A stretch of DNA of 14,699 bases from Sulfopaludibacter sp035606355 (GCA_035606355.1 DATNFO010000062.1:1-14699); one strand, 5' to 3'; positions 7,211 through 14,572 are shown, numbered from the stretch's first letter. A program made the numbers and translations. Notes: generated from the sequence alone by a model not told the origin.

Positions 7211-9333
7211 AGCTTCTGGCGACTCTCTTCGGGGGCGGCTTCACCCTAGCCTCGGCCTACGGGTTCGGGCGCGTGATGCTGCGCGAGGCTCCTCCGGAGA
7301 TTGCGCTGGCGGTGGGCGCGGCAGTCGAAAGCGTACTCATCTTTATTTTGGTGAGCTGCGGCCTGGCAGCGTGGCCGGCCTTCCTCGCTCTGGGACTGGC
7401 GGGCGTTGCGGCGGCTGTTCTGCGGCGCGGCGCCGGTGCGGAGTGGCGGATCAAGTGCGGCCGAATCGGCGCGATCATCTTCCTCGCCTACGGGGTCTTC
7501 TATCTGGTGAACGCGGCCGCCCCGGAAATTTGGGCTGACGGATTCACCTACCATCTGGCTGCGCCTCAGGACATTCTGCGCACCGGCGGCTTTCCCGCTC
7601 GTGTCCGCTTCTACGATCTCATTCCACAGGGCATCGAAATGCTGTTCACGATGGCATTCGCTTTCGGCCGGGCGCAGGCTGCCAGGCTGGTGGAATTTGG
7701 GTTGTTCGCGGCAGGGGTGCCCCTCATTTTTCGACTTGGCGCGCGCCTGGGAATGAGCAGCCTGGCGTCACTGCTGGTCGCCGTGTTTTACTTTACTGCG
7801 CCGCTGATCGGCCTCACCGGCGCGTCGTCGTATAACGATGCGGCGCTGGTCTTCCTCACGCTCGCCGTGTTTTGGCTGCTGCTGGATGGCCGCATCTTCG
7901 CCGCGGGTCTGGCGGCGGGTTTCTGTTACGCCATCAAACTGCCGGGCGGACTGGCGATCGTTTTGGCAGCGCTGTTTCTGCTGTTCGAGAGCAAGCGGCG
8001 GGTTCGAGCGATCGCGATTCTGGCGGCCGGAGCGGCGATAACGGTTGCGCCCTGGCTGATTCGCGGCGCGATCATGACCGGCAACCCGTTTGCCCCGATG
8101 ATGAACGCGTGGTTTCCCAATCCATATTTTTACCTGGATAGCGAACGCGGCCTCGCGGCTGCCATGCGCTACTGGCAAGGCATCCCGGCGGTGCGAGTGC
8201 CGTGGGAGTTGGCATTTGGCGGCGCCCTGTCCGGCGTCTACGGTCCGCTGATCTTCGCGTTGCCGCTGGCATTTCTGGCGCTTCGCACGCGCGCCGGACG
8301 GTGGTGTGTTGCGGCCGCCTGCCTGCTCGCGATTGCCTGGGTGATGAACACGGGCGCGCGCTTTCTGATGCCCGCCGCCGTGCTCGCGATGTTCGCCGTC
8401 GCGATGCCGCTGCCGCGCGCGGCGCTCTGGGTGGGGATCGCCTTACAGTCGCTGGTTTGCTTCCCTCCCGTTCTGAACCTGTGGCAGAATTCGTACTTCC
8501 GCTTGCACGAGTTTCCGCTGCGCGCCGCTCTGGGGCTAACCTCGGAAGCGGATTACCTCACCCCGCGCCTCTCCGAATACCGGCTCGCCAAAATGATCGA
8601 GCGCGCCACGCCTCCGGATGCGCGCATATTTTCCATCCCGTCGGTTGCTGCCGAGTACGTAAATCGCGACATCCTGGTGCGCTGGCATTCGGCGGAGGCG
8701 GAGCGCATTTTCTTCGCGCTGCAAGCCGCCTTCCTGAACAACATCGACTGGGTCTTCGACTGGAAGGGCTCCTGGTCCGAGCGCGAGCTCCGGGCCATTC
8801 GCTTCCGCGCACCGGCGGCGAATCGCGAGCCTTTCGACGCCGGCGAGGTGCATCTGCTGGACGGCGATCGCGTTATCACTCCGAAATCCAACTGGACCTT
8901 GCGCGCATGGCCGAACGTCTGGGATGCGCCGCTGGCGTTCGATGGCTTGCGAACCACCGCGTGGAACTCCCACGAACCGCTGCGGCCGGGCATGTTCCTG
9001 GAGGCCGATTTGGGAAGTCCGCAGCGGCTCACCGGCGCGACGCTGCTCTCACACACACCATTATTCGATGCGCCGCTCGAGATGTACGGTCAGGGCACGG
9101 ACGGCAAATGGCAGTTGCTCGATGGCGCGCCAAAGGCAGTGCGGCGCCGCCCGGAAGATCTCAGGTTCGATGCGATCTCCACCATGCGGCGCGGGGGATA
9201 TTCGTGGCTGCTGGTGGACGTGCACTCAGGTCCGCTGGAGCCGCTGGGCCGCGCTCTCGCCGATAACGCCGCGCAGTGGGGATTGCGGTACGTTGCCGAA
9301 GGCGAAGGCACGGTTCTGCTCCGCGTTTGGTGA
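7207..9333 (+). CDS. GT-C-like polytopic membrane glycosyltransferase with C-terminal discoidin-like domain
   Basis: The product (708 aa) has about 11-13 hydrophobic segments between residues 1 and 435, then a soluble part likely outside the membrane. The first long loop has WADGFTYHLAAPQDI (from 109), resembling the acidic loop motif of ArnT/PMT-type (GT39-like) enzymes, which use lipid-linked sugar donors; Asp111 is the candidate catalytic residue. Residues about 560-705 resemble an F5/8 type C (discoidin) beta-sandwich: AFDGLRTTAWNSHEP (577-591) then FLEADLGSPQRLTGATLLS. Such domains often bind carbohydrate. The acceptor cannot be told from sequence. The start is a TTG within a TTGA overlap with the repressor's stop and has no Shine-Dalgarno; an internal Met near residue 24 would lose the first membrane segment. 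It could be a non-catalytic GT-C relative. Confidence 0.7.
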   Translation: MKLLATLFGGGFTLASAYGFGRVMLREAPPEIALAVGAAVESVLIFILVSCGLAAWPAFLALGLAGVAAAVLRRGAGAEWRIKCGRIGAIIFLAYGVFYLVNAAAPEIWADGFTYHLAAPQDILRTGGFPARVRFYDLIPQGIEMLFTMAFAFGRAQAARLVEFGLFAAGVPLIFRLGARLGMSSLASLLVAVFYFTAPLIGLTGASSYNDAALVFLTLAVFWLLLDGRIFAAGLAAGFCYAIKLPGGLAIVLAALFLLFESKRRVRAIAILAAGAAITVAPWLIRGAIMTGNPFAPMMNAWFPNPYFYLDSERGLAAAMRYWQGIPAVRVPWELAFGGALSGVYGPLIFALPLAFLALRTRAGRWCVAAACLLAIAWVMNTGARFLMPAAVLAMFAVAMPLPRAALWVGIALQSLVCFPPVLNLWQNSYFRLHEFPLRAALGLTSEADYLTPRLSEYRLAKMIERATPPDARIFSIPSVAAEYVNRDILVRWHSAEAERIFFALQAAFLNNIDWVFDWKGSWSERELRAIRFRAPAANREPFDAGEVHLLDGDRVITPKSNWTLRAWPNVWDAPLAFDGLRTTAWNSHEPLRPGMFLEADLGSPQRLTGATLLSHTPLFDAPLEMYGQGTDGKWQLLDGAPKAVRRRPEDLRFDAISTMRRGGYSWLLVDVHSGPLEPLGRALADNAAQWGLRYVAEGEGTVLLRVW

Positions 9334-9339
9334 GATAAT
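9331..9339 (+). promoter_or_regulatory. Predicted extended -10 promoter of rmuC
   Basis: TGA-GATAAT is an extended -10 element whose TGA is also the stop codon of the upstream gene. Seven bases after the hexamer is 9346, the A of the rmuC ATG. This predicts a leaderless rmuC message. Only a weak GAG is present as a possible ribosome site. No -35 is obvious. Confidence 0.4.
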
Positions 9340-9345
9340 CGATTA

Positions 9346-10485
9346 ATGCAGAACATTTTGCCGGTGCTCTGTTTTATTGCCGGCTTCGCGCTCGCATGGG
9401 CGGTATTGCGGGCGCGCAAACGGGAGACCGAGGCGGCCTTTCAGGCGTTGACGGCGGAAGCCTTGGCGCGCAACAATCAGGCCTTCCTGGACTTGGCGCG
9501 GACCCGGTTGGGCGAAACGCAGCAGGCCGCGCGCGGCGACCTGGAGTTGCGGCAGCAGGCCATTGCGGAGATGGTGGCGCCCGTTCGCGAGTCGCTCGAC
9601 AAGGTGGATGCCAAGATCCAGGAACTCGAAAAGGCGCGCGCGGGCGCGTACGGCGCTTTACAGGAACAGGTTCGCAGCCTCATCGAAACGCAGACCACGC
9701 TGCGCAGTGAAACCGGAAAACTGGTGACCGCGCTGCGCACTCCGGGAGTTCGCGGCAATTGGGGCGAGATGCAGTTGCGCCGTGTGGTGGAAATGGCCGG
9801 CATGCTGGACCACTGCGACTTTCTCACCCAAGCGGTCCTGCAGGGCGAAGACGGCCGGTTGCGCCCGGACCTGGTCGTGCAGTTGCCTGCCGGGAAAACC
9901 GTGGTGGTGGATGCCAAAACGCCGCTCGACGGCTATCTGCGCGCCGTCGATGCGGTCGACGAGCGTGCGCGCAAGCTTTGCCTCGCGGACCACGCGCGGC
10001 AGGTGCGGGCGCATCTTTCGTCGTTGGGCAGGAAATCGTATTGGGAGCAGTTCGATCAGGCGCCGGAGTTCGCGGTGCTGTTCCTGCCGGGAGAGTGCTT
10101 CTTCAGCGCAGCGCTGGAAAGCGACCCCAGCCTCATCGAATTTGGAGTCGAGCAAAACATCATTCTGGCGACGCCGACCACGTTGATCGCGCTATTGCGA
10201 GCTGTCGCCTACGGCTGGCGTCAGGAGAAGATCGCCGAGAATGCGGCGCAGATCAGCGCGCTCGGCAAAGAACTCTTCAAGCGGCTGAGCGACATGGGTG
10301 AACACTGGGGCAAGATGGGACGCAGCCTGGAGCGCGCGGTGGAGGAGTACAACCGCGCGATGGGCTCGCTAGAGACCCGGGTGATGGTAAGCGCGCGCCG
10401 CTTCGCCGATCTGAAGACGGCACCCATGGGGCTCGAAATCGAACCCCTGGAGCCAGTAGAAAAAAGCGTCCGAGTAGGCCAGTAG
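9346..10485 (+). CDS. rmuC: DNA recombination protein RmuC
   Basis: RmuC-family proteins limit rearrangements at inverted repeats in E. coli and are predicted nucleases of the PD-(D/E)XK-like fold. The product (379 aa) has an N-terminal membrane anchor (about 4-21), a long coiled coil (about 22-125) and the RmuC core. The core carries LRTPGVRGNWGEMQL (130-144), VVVDAKTPLDGY (186-197; a possible D-x-K site at 189-191), FLPGECFFSAAL and ILATPTTLIALLRAVAYGW. Length and domain order are normal. It lies 12 bases after the membrane-protein gene and converges with leuS. Given the dense palindromes in this region, its known link to inverted-repeat stability is notable, but a functional connection is speculation. 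Confidence 0.95.
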   Translation: MQNILPVLCFIAGFALAWAVLRARKRETEAAFQALTAEALARNNQAFLDLARTRLGETQQAARGDLELRQQAIAEMVAPVRESLDKVDAKIQELEKARAGAYGALQEQVRSLIETQTTLRSETGKLVTALRTPGVRGNWGEMQLRRVVEMAGMLDHCDFLTQAVLQGEDGRLRPDLVVQLPAGKTVVVDAKTPLDGYLRAVDAVDERARKLCLADHARQVRAHLSSLGRKSYWEQFDQAPEFAVLFLPGECFFSAALESDPSLIEFGVEQNIILATPTTLIALLRAVAYGWRQEKIAENAAQISALGKELFKRLSDMGEHWGKMGRSLERAVEEYNRAMGSLETRVMVSARRFADLKTAPMGLEIEPLEPVEKSVRVGQ

Positions 10486-10508
10486 GTACCGGCCTCTAGG
10501 CCGGTACC
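10485..10508. terminator. Perfect hairpin after rmuC, possible two-way terminator
   Basis: GGTACCGGCCT pairs perfectly with AGGCCGGTACC across a two-base centre (a TCTA tetraloop if the outer ten pairs are counted). It starts at the last base of the rmuC stop and sits between convergent rmuC and leuS, where it could serve both strands. No T-tract follows on either strand, so it may act as an RNA-stabilising stem or dispersed repeat rather than an intrinsic terminator. Confidence 0.45.
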
Positions 10509-10509
10509 A

Positions 10510-10526
10510 GGCGCGAGAAGCGCGCC
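10510..10526. terminator. Second short stem-loop in the rmuC/leuS gap
   Basis: GGCGCG and CGCGCC form a six-pair stem around a five-base loop, immediately next to the longer hairpin. It is closer to the leuS stop (TAA at 10545-10543) and would be met first by leuS transcripts. No T-run is present. Its role is uncertain. Confidence 0.3.
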
Positions 10527-10542
10527 CGTTTCGACCGCCCCT

Positions 10543-12978
10543 TTACCGCACAACCAAATTGACAAGCTTGTCCGGCACGACAATCACCTTGGCGACCTGC
10601 TTCCCTTCCAACGCCGCCTTGATTTTCTCCTCGGCCAGCGCCATCTTCTCCAGTTCCTCCCGGGAGGTTCCAAACGGAGCACTCATCCGGCTCCGCAATT
10701 TCCCATTCACCTGAAGCACGATCTCGGCCTCGTCTTCCTTCGCCAGTTCGGGGTCGAATTTCGGCCAGCTTTCCCGGAAAACCGGACCCTCTTTGCCGAG
10801 CTCTTCCCAGATTTCCTGCGCCAGATACGGCGCGAAAGGGGCCAGCATCAACGCGAGATGCCGATTCACTTCGGCCAGCGCGCCGGCGCTCAGATTCGCT
10901 TCCTCCGCATACAGCACGTTGACCAGTTCCATCACGCTCGCGATGCAGGTATTGAAGTGCCAGCGCGTTTCGAAATCGTCCGTGATTTTGCGAATGGTCT
11001 GATGCAGCTTGCGCAGCACGTTGCGGTCGCTCGCGCCCTCCACATTCCCGCTACCCACCGTCCGCGTGACAAACCGGTACACGCGGCCGAGGAAACGGTA
11101 AATGCCTTCGGCGCCCTCGAACCGCCAATCCACTTCCTTTTCGGGCGGAGCGGCGAATAGAACGAACATGCGTGCGGTATCCGCGCCGAAGCGCTCGGCG
11201 AGCATGTCGGCCCCGACCACATTGCCCTTGGACTTCGACATCTTGGCGCCCTCGGCAATCACCATGCCCTGCGTGAACAGGCGGCGCGCGGGCTCGTTGT
11301 TCTGAATCAGGCCGAGATCGCGCATCATCTTTGTGAAGAAGCGCGAGTAGATCAGATGCAGGATCGCGTGCTCGACCCCGCCGATGTATTGATCGATCTC
11401 GAACCAGTACGCGATCTTCTTGGGATCGAACGGCGCAGTGCTGTTGCGCGCATCGCAGTAGCGATAGAAATACCACGAGCTATCGATGAACGTGTCCATC
11501 GTGTCCGTCTCGCGGCGCGCAGCCTCTCCGCATTTCGGACACGTCACGTTGACGAATTCCGGCACGTTCTCGAGCGGCGAGCGGCCGCTGCCGGTGATTT
11601 CGATGCGGTCCGGCAGCACCACGGGCAGTTGATTGTCGGGAACAGGCACGACTCCGCACGAAGGACAGTGAATCACCGGAATCGGTGTGCCCCAATAGCG
11701 TTGCCGCGAGATGCCCCAGTCTTTAATGCGGAACGTGATCGCCGCTTCTCCGAAGTTGTTCTCCTTGGCGAACGCAGCCATGCGGCGGCGCGCGTCTTCA
11801 CTGGCGAGTCCGCTCCACTGCCCGGAATTCTCCACGACGCCGTACTCGCAATACGGCTCCTTCATTCCGGGTTCCTGCGCGAGCGCGCCATCGGCCGGAC
11901 GCACCACCGGACGCACGGCAATTCCGTATTTCCGGCAGAATTCGAAATCGCGCTCATCGTGCGCAGGCACCGCCATAATGGCGCCGGTGCCGTAGCCCAT
12001 CAGCACGAAGTTGCCGACCCACACGGGCAGCTTCTCGCCACTGAACGGATTCGTGGCGTAGTGCCCCGTGAAGAAGCCTTCCTTCTCCACCTCGCCGGGA
12101 TCCTGCCCGGCGCGCGCGTCCACCATCGCCTTGGCCTTCGCTTTTCCGGCGGCGTCGAGCAGCTTCTCGTTGAATGGATGCTCGGGCGCGAGGATCAGGC
12201 AGGTGGCGCCGTAAATGGTATCGATGCGCGTCGTGAAGACGCGGCACGTGTCGCCGGTATCGAGAGCGAAGTCCACCTCCGCGCCTTCGGAGCGGCCGAT
12301 CCAGTTGCGCTGCATCGTGAGCACGCGGTCCGGCCAGCCGCCTTCCAGGTCGCGCATGTCATCCAGAAGCTGATCCGCGTAGGCGGTGATTTTGAGGAAC
12401 CATTGTTCCAGCGCGCGCTGCTCCACGGGCGTATCTTCGTGACGCCAGCAGCAGCCTTCCACCACCTGCTCATTGGCGAGCACGGTCGCGCATTTCGGAC
12501 ACCAGTTGACCAGCGCTTTTTTGCGATAGGCGAGTCCGCGCTCCAGCATGCGCAGGAAGAACCACTGATTCCAGCGATAATATTCGGGCTCGCAGGTGGA
12601 AACCTCGCGATCCCAATCGTAGCTGAAGGCGAAGCGGCGATGCGTCTTCTTCATCGCTTGGATGTTCTGCAGGGTCCATTCGCGCGGCGGCCGCTTGTTG
12701 GCGATGGCGGCGTTTTCCGCGGGAAGTCCGAACGCGTCCCAGCCCATCGGATGCAGCACGTTGAAGCCGCGCATCCACTTATAGCGAGCGAGCGCGTCGC
12801 CGATGGAGTAGTTGCGAATGTGGCCGATGTGCAGCGTGCCGCTGGGATACGGCAGCATTTCGAGCACGTAGAATTTCGGCTTCGAAGAGTTCTCCTCGGC
12901 CTTATAAAAATCGGCGTCGCGCCAGCGGTCGTGCCACTTGAGCTCGATCTGGTTATGGTCGTACGGCTTCTCGGGCAT
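10543..12978 (-). CDS. leuS: Leucyl-tRNA synthetase
   Basis: This cytosolic class I synthetase charges tRNA-Leu and edits mischarged products. The 811-aa product is complete. HIGH is at 50-53 within PYPSGTLHIGHIRNYSIG. A zinc-type insert has NWCPKC and further CPxC pairs. The CP1 editing domain has the threonine-rich TTRIDT (249-254) and the acidic GTGAIMAVPAHDERD (Asp341). A second metal-like knuckle, CPKCGEAARRET, precedes DSSWYFYRYC. KMSKS is at 579-583 in AKMSKSKGNVVGAD. The anticodon-binding and C-terminal tRNA-contacting parts follow, ending in VIVVPDKLVNLVVR. Catalytic and editing motifs look intact. ATG 12978 is preceded by an extended -10 element, so leuS probably has its own promoter although the CHAD gene lies 51 bases upstream on the same strand. 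Confidence 0.98.
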   Translation of the reverse strand: MPEKPYDHNQIELKWHDRWRDADFYKAEENSSKPKFYVLEMLPYPSGTLHIGHIRNYSIGDALARYKWMRGFNVLHPMGWDAFGLPAENAAIANKRPPREWTLQNIQAMKKTHRRFAFSYDWDREVSTCEPEYYRWNQWFFLRMLERGLAYRKKALVNWCPKCATVLANEQVVEGCCWRHEDTPVEQRALEQWFLKITAYADQLLDDMRDLEGGWPDRVLTMQRNWIGRSEGAEVDFALDTGDTCRVFTTRIDTIYGATCLILAPEHPFNEKLLDAAGKAKAKAMVDARAGQDPGEVEKEGFFTGHYATNPFSGEKLPVWVGNFVLMGYGTGAIMAVPAHDERDFEFCRKYGIAVRPVVRPADGALAQEPGMKEPYCEYGVVENSGQWSGLASEDARRRMAAFAKENNFGEAAITFRIKDWGISRQRYWGTPIPVIHCPSCGVVPVPDNQLPVVLPDRIEITGSGRSPLENVPEFVNVTCPKCGEAARRETDTMDTFIDSSWYFYRYCDARNSTAPFDPKKIAYWFEIDQYIGGVEHAILHLIYSRFFTKMMRDLGLIQNNEPARRLFTQGMVIAEGAKMSKSKGNVVGADMLAERFGADTARMFVLFAAPPEKEVDWRFEGAEGIYRFLGRVYRFVTRTVGSGNVEGASDRNVLRKLHQTIRKITDDFETRWHFNTCIASVMELVNVLYAEEANLSAGALAEVNRHLALMLAPFAPYLAQEIWEELGKEGPVFRESWPKFDPELAKEDEAEIVLQVNGKLRSRMSAPFGTSREELEKMALAEEKIKAALEGKQVAKVIVVPDKLVNLVVR

Positions 12979-13008
12979 AGCAGTTCTTTGAAATTGGGGT
13001 GAAATTCA

Positions 13009-13017
13009 ATAGTAGCA
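13009..13017 (-). promoter_or_regulatory. Predicted extended -10 promoter of leuS
   Basis: On the minus strand TGC-TACTAT lies in the gap between the CHAD stop and leuS. It predicts +1 near 13002 and a leader of about 24 bases. The leader has only a weak AAAGAA-type ribosome site and no T-box-like length or structure. A good -35 is not visible. Confidence 0.45.
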
Positions 13018-13029
13018 GCGGGCGCGTGA

Positions 13030-13926
13030 TTACGCCCAAATGGACCAGTAGCCCCGCAGCCGCTTCATGAGAGCGCCCGCCTTCTCGGCGTAGACGCGTT
13101 GGCCGGTATGGCGCGCTTTTTTCTGCAAGTCCTCTTGAAAATGGCAAATGGCCGCGAGGCAGGCTTTCACCTGCCCGGGTGTGGCGAAGAAATCGGGCTC
13201 GGCCTGGATGCGCTGCGTGAGGATGTCGAGATTGTGATTCAGACCCAGCTTGTCTTCGAGCGATTTCAGCGCGGCTTCGTAGCCGTCCATTACATCGGGC
13301 CAGAGGTCATTCAGCAGGCGCACGTGATACCAGTGATCTTTCACGCGCCTGCGCCAGGCGTGCAGGTTTTCGGCGGTCGGGTGTTTCTGTGCCTGACGCA
13401 TCGCGGTGTGGCCGTGGCGGAATGCGCGTTCGATCCCCGGTGCGATGGCCTCGAATCCGTTGTTGCCGAGCCGCAGGCGCTTGAAGCGATTCTTTGCAGC
13501 GGAGAGATCCTTGGAAACGGATTGCAGCGCGATTTTAAGATTCTCACGGCGCTCGCCGCGGTTTTTGTGGGCCAGCAGTCCACTGCGGATGCTTTGCGCG
13601 CTGCCGGGCGCGAGTTCGGAGCCGTATTTGTCGTTGAGCTCGTCGAAGGTCTGTAGCATCGCGGCAGCGTCGCGGAATGCGGAAAGAGTGCGGCCCAGAT
13701 CGCGCAGGCGGGTGTTTTCTTTCTCGAAGGCGTCGCCGAGCTCGCCTTCGACAAGCCTCAGCAGCGCGCGCAATTTCTTGATGGACTTGCGAGCTTCGTG
13801 GACAGCCTCGTCGCGAGTGGTAGATTTGCGGGCACGGAGGGCTTCCAAGGCGCCATCGACTTGTTCTGCGGCGATGCGTCGGATGGCGGCCTGCACTGAT
13901 TCACCCGGCTCAAAGCGGTACGGCAT
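13030..13926 (-). CDS. Stand-alone CHAD-domain protein
   Basis: CHAD is an all-helical domain with conserved histidines and basic residues; family members bind inorganic polyphosphate. The 298-aa product is almost entirely this domain. It has AVHEARKSIKKLRALLRL (His43 and the following Arg/Lys face) and a second basic helix LHAWRRRVKDHWYHVRLL (His189, Arg192, Arg193, Lys196, His198, His201), the two repeats expected of the fold. No CYTH triphosphatase partner is fused or nearby. There is no signal peptide, so it is likely cytosolic. ATG 13926 follows a GAGAG ribosome-site candidate. Its own biological role is unknown; polyphosphate binding is inferred from the family. Confidence 0.88.
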   Translation of the reverse strand: MPYRFEPGESVQAAIRRIAAEQVDGALEALRARKSTTRDEAVHEARKSIKKLRALLRLVEGELGDAFEKENTRLRDLGRTLSAFRDAAAMLQTFDELNDKYGSELAPGSAQSIRSGLLAHKNRGERRENLKIALQSVSKDLSAAKNRFKRLRLGNNGFEAIAPGIERAFRHGHTAMRQAQKHPTAENLHAWRRRVKDHWYHVRLLNDLWPDVMDGYEAALKSLEDKLGLNHNLDILTQRIQAEPDFFATPGQVKACLAAICHFQEDLQKKARHTGQRVYAEKAGALMKRLRGYWSIWA

Positions 13927-13943
13927 AAGGCGCTCTCGCGACC

Positions 13944-13952
13944 ATCATGGCA
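13944..13952 (-). promoter_or_regulatory. Possible extended -10 of the CHAD gene
   Basis: On the minus strand TGC-CATGAT would put +1 near 13937, 11 bases before the ATG. The hexamer is a poor match, so this is weak. A small GCGCG/CGCGC stem lies just upstream at 13972-13985. Confidence 0.2.
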
Positions 13953-14014
13953 CAGGCGAAAAGAAATGGGTGCGCGATCACGCGCGCCGGCACTCGCGTA
14001 CCACGGGCATGCCG

Positions 14015-14044
14015 CGCTCAAAACGCACCCGAATCCCTGGCACC
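14015..14044 (+). repeat. Module A, truncated copy
   Basis: Thirty bases resemble the last half of module A (CAAAACGCACCCGAATCCC, then a CACC end). The first half is missing. It joins directly to the half-palindrome at 14041-14063. The preceding 13953-14014 looks like unique leader DNA. Confidence 0.55.
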
Positions 14045-14063
14045 TTTTACCGCCCCCTCACGG
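14041..14063 (+). repeat. Half of the palindromic repeat, right half deleted
   Basis: This copy keeps the left arm of the hairpin family from CACCTTTTACC to CTCACGG and then jumps straight to AGCTGTGAAAAAT, the start of module A. The loop and right arm are gone, as expected after deletion across a hairpin. Confidence 0.6.
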
Positions 14064-14067
14064 AGCT

Positions 14068-14125
14068 GTGAAAAATATCGAAGTGCTTTTTCTCCAAGTT
14101 CAAACGCACTCGAATCCCGGGCACC
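14068..14125 (+). repeat. Module A, copy 2
   Basis: This matches copy 1 (76-133) at about 51 of 58 positions, nearly 14 kb away in the same orientation. Its inverted partner is at 14183-14241, so the two form long arms around the collapsed palindrome at 14126-14186. Confidence 0.75.
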
Positions 14126-14186
14126 TGGCCCGTATGCAGTTGATTCTGCTAACGGAGCCGTGACCGTAAGGGAGCGGCAAAAGGTG
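14126..14186 (+). repeat. Palindromic repeat with collapsed left arm
   Basis: The right arm (14152-14186) and the TATGCAGTTGATTCTGCTA loop are intact, but the left arm is reduced to a few bases (CACCTGGCCCGT across 14122-14133). Compared with hairpin 1, about 22 bases of left arm are missing, leaving a one-sided derivative. Confidence 0.65.
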
Positions 14187-14241
14187 CCGGGAATGCGAGT
14201 GCGTTTGAACGCGGCACAAAAGCAATTCGATATTTTTTCAC
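14183..14241 (-). repeat. Module A, inverted copy 3
   Basis: Read on the minus strand this runs from GTGAAAAAATATCGAATTGC to CCCGGCACC and matches copies 1 and 2 with one extra A. With copy 2 it makes an inverted repeat of about 58 bases per arm spanning 14068-14241. Confidence 0.75.
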
Positions 14242-14317
14242 ACCCCCTCACGGTCGCGGCTCCGTATGCAGTTGATTCTGCTAAACGGAGCCGCGACCGT
14301 AAGGGATTGTGAAAAAA
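14233..14317. repeat. Palindromic repeat, hairpin 2
   Basis: Arms 14233-14265 and 14285-14317 are complementary at 30 of 33 positions around a 19-base loop. The loop contains GCAG and CTGC, so it can fold a small hairpin on top of the large one. The core is the same as hairpin 1, but the outer ends are TTTTTTCAC and GTGAAAAAA instead of CACCTTTTACC and GGTAAAAGGTG. Confidence 0.85.
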
Positions 14318-14401
14318 TGCGAAAAACCGTTTTCCGACCATCCTGTTTTCAATTACTTGCGTTGTTGAAAACTCGCGCACGTCACATTTTTTCACAATCC
14401 C
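14303..14401. repeat. Segment D with perfect 17-bp inverted ends
   Basis: GGGATTGTGAAAAAATG (14303-14319) and its exact reverse complement (14385-14401) flank a 65-base segment. That segment is more AT-rich than its surroundings and has an internal inverted pair GTTTTCAA (14345-14352) and TTGAAAAC (14365-14372). The left end is also the right arm of hairpin 2. It has the shape of a very short non-autonomous element, but I see no flanking target duplication. Confidence 0.65.
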
Positions 14402-14515
14402 GTAAGGGAGCGGCAAAAGGTGTATCGAAAGACGGATGGAGTGCAACGAGAGCGACAGCAGGATTTCTTTCACAACCCCGTAAGGGAGCGGTAAAAGGTG
14501 TATCGAAAGGCGGAT
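14390..14515 (+). repeat. Two direct 48-base repeats, 78 bases apart
   Basis: 14390-14437 and 14468-14515 agree at 45 of 48 positions. Each fuses a TTTCACAA end, a CCCGTAAGGGAGCGG junction and the first part of module C. The palindrome core is absent from both, so each looks like a hairpin that has lost its middle. Confidence 0.8.
14421..14460 (+). repeat. Module C, copy 3
   Basis: A 40-base gap-free match to 216-255, starting TGTATCGAAAGACGGATGG and ending GCGACAGCA. It overlaps the first 48-base direct repeat. A cut-down copy (17 bases) is at 14499-14515. Confidence 0.7.
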
Positions 14516-14525
14516 TTTTTAACAA

Positions 14526-14572
14526 TTCCCCCACGGTCGCGACTCCGTTACAGAGCCGCGACCGTGAGGGAG
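14526..14572. repeat. Palindromic repeat, hairpin 3 (short loop)
   Basis: Arms 14526-14545 and 14553-14572 pair at 17 of 20 positions around a seven-base loop. The usual 18-19-base loop has been lost. The core GACCGTG is the same as in the other hairpins. Confidence 0.75.

Noticed and set aside
11356..13002. Long + strand open frame (548 codons) opposite leuS.
   Set aside because: It lies almost wholly antisense to leuS, whose motifs are intact along its length. Open antisense frames are expected at this GC content and the product shows no motif.
12978..13002. T-box riboswitch in the leuS leader.
   Set aside because: The predicted leader is about 24 bases, far too short for a T-box, and lacks its conserved motif.
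14018..14473. Minus-strand open frame of 151 codons in the repeats.
   Set aside because: It is a translation of the A and palindrome modules.
14015..14572. Possible CRISPR array in the right repeat region.
   Set aside because: Units differ in length, orientation and spacing, the repeats are long palindromes, there are no uniform spacers and no cas genes.
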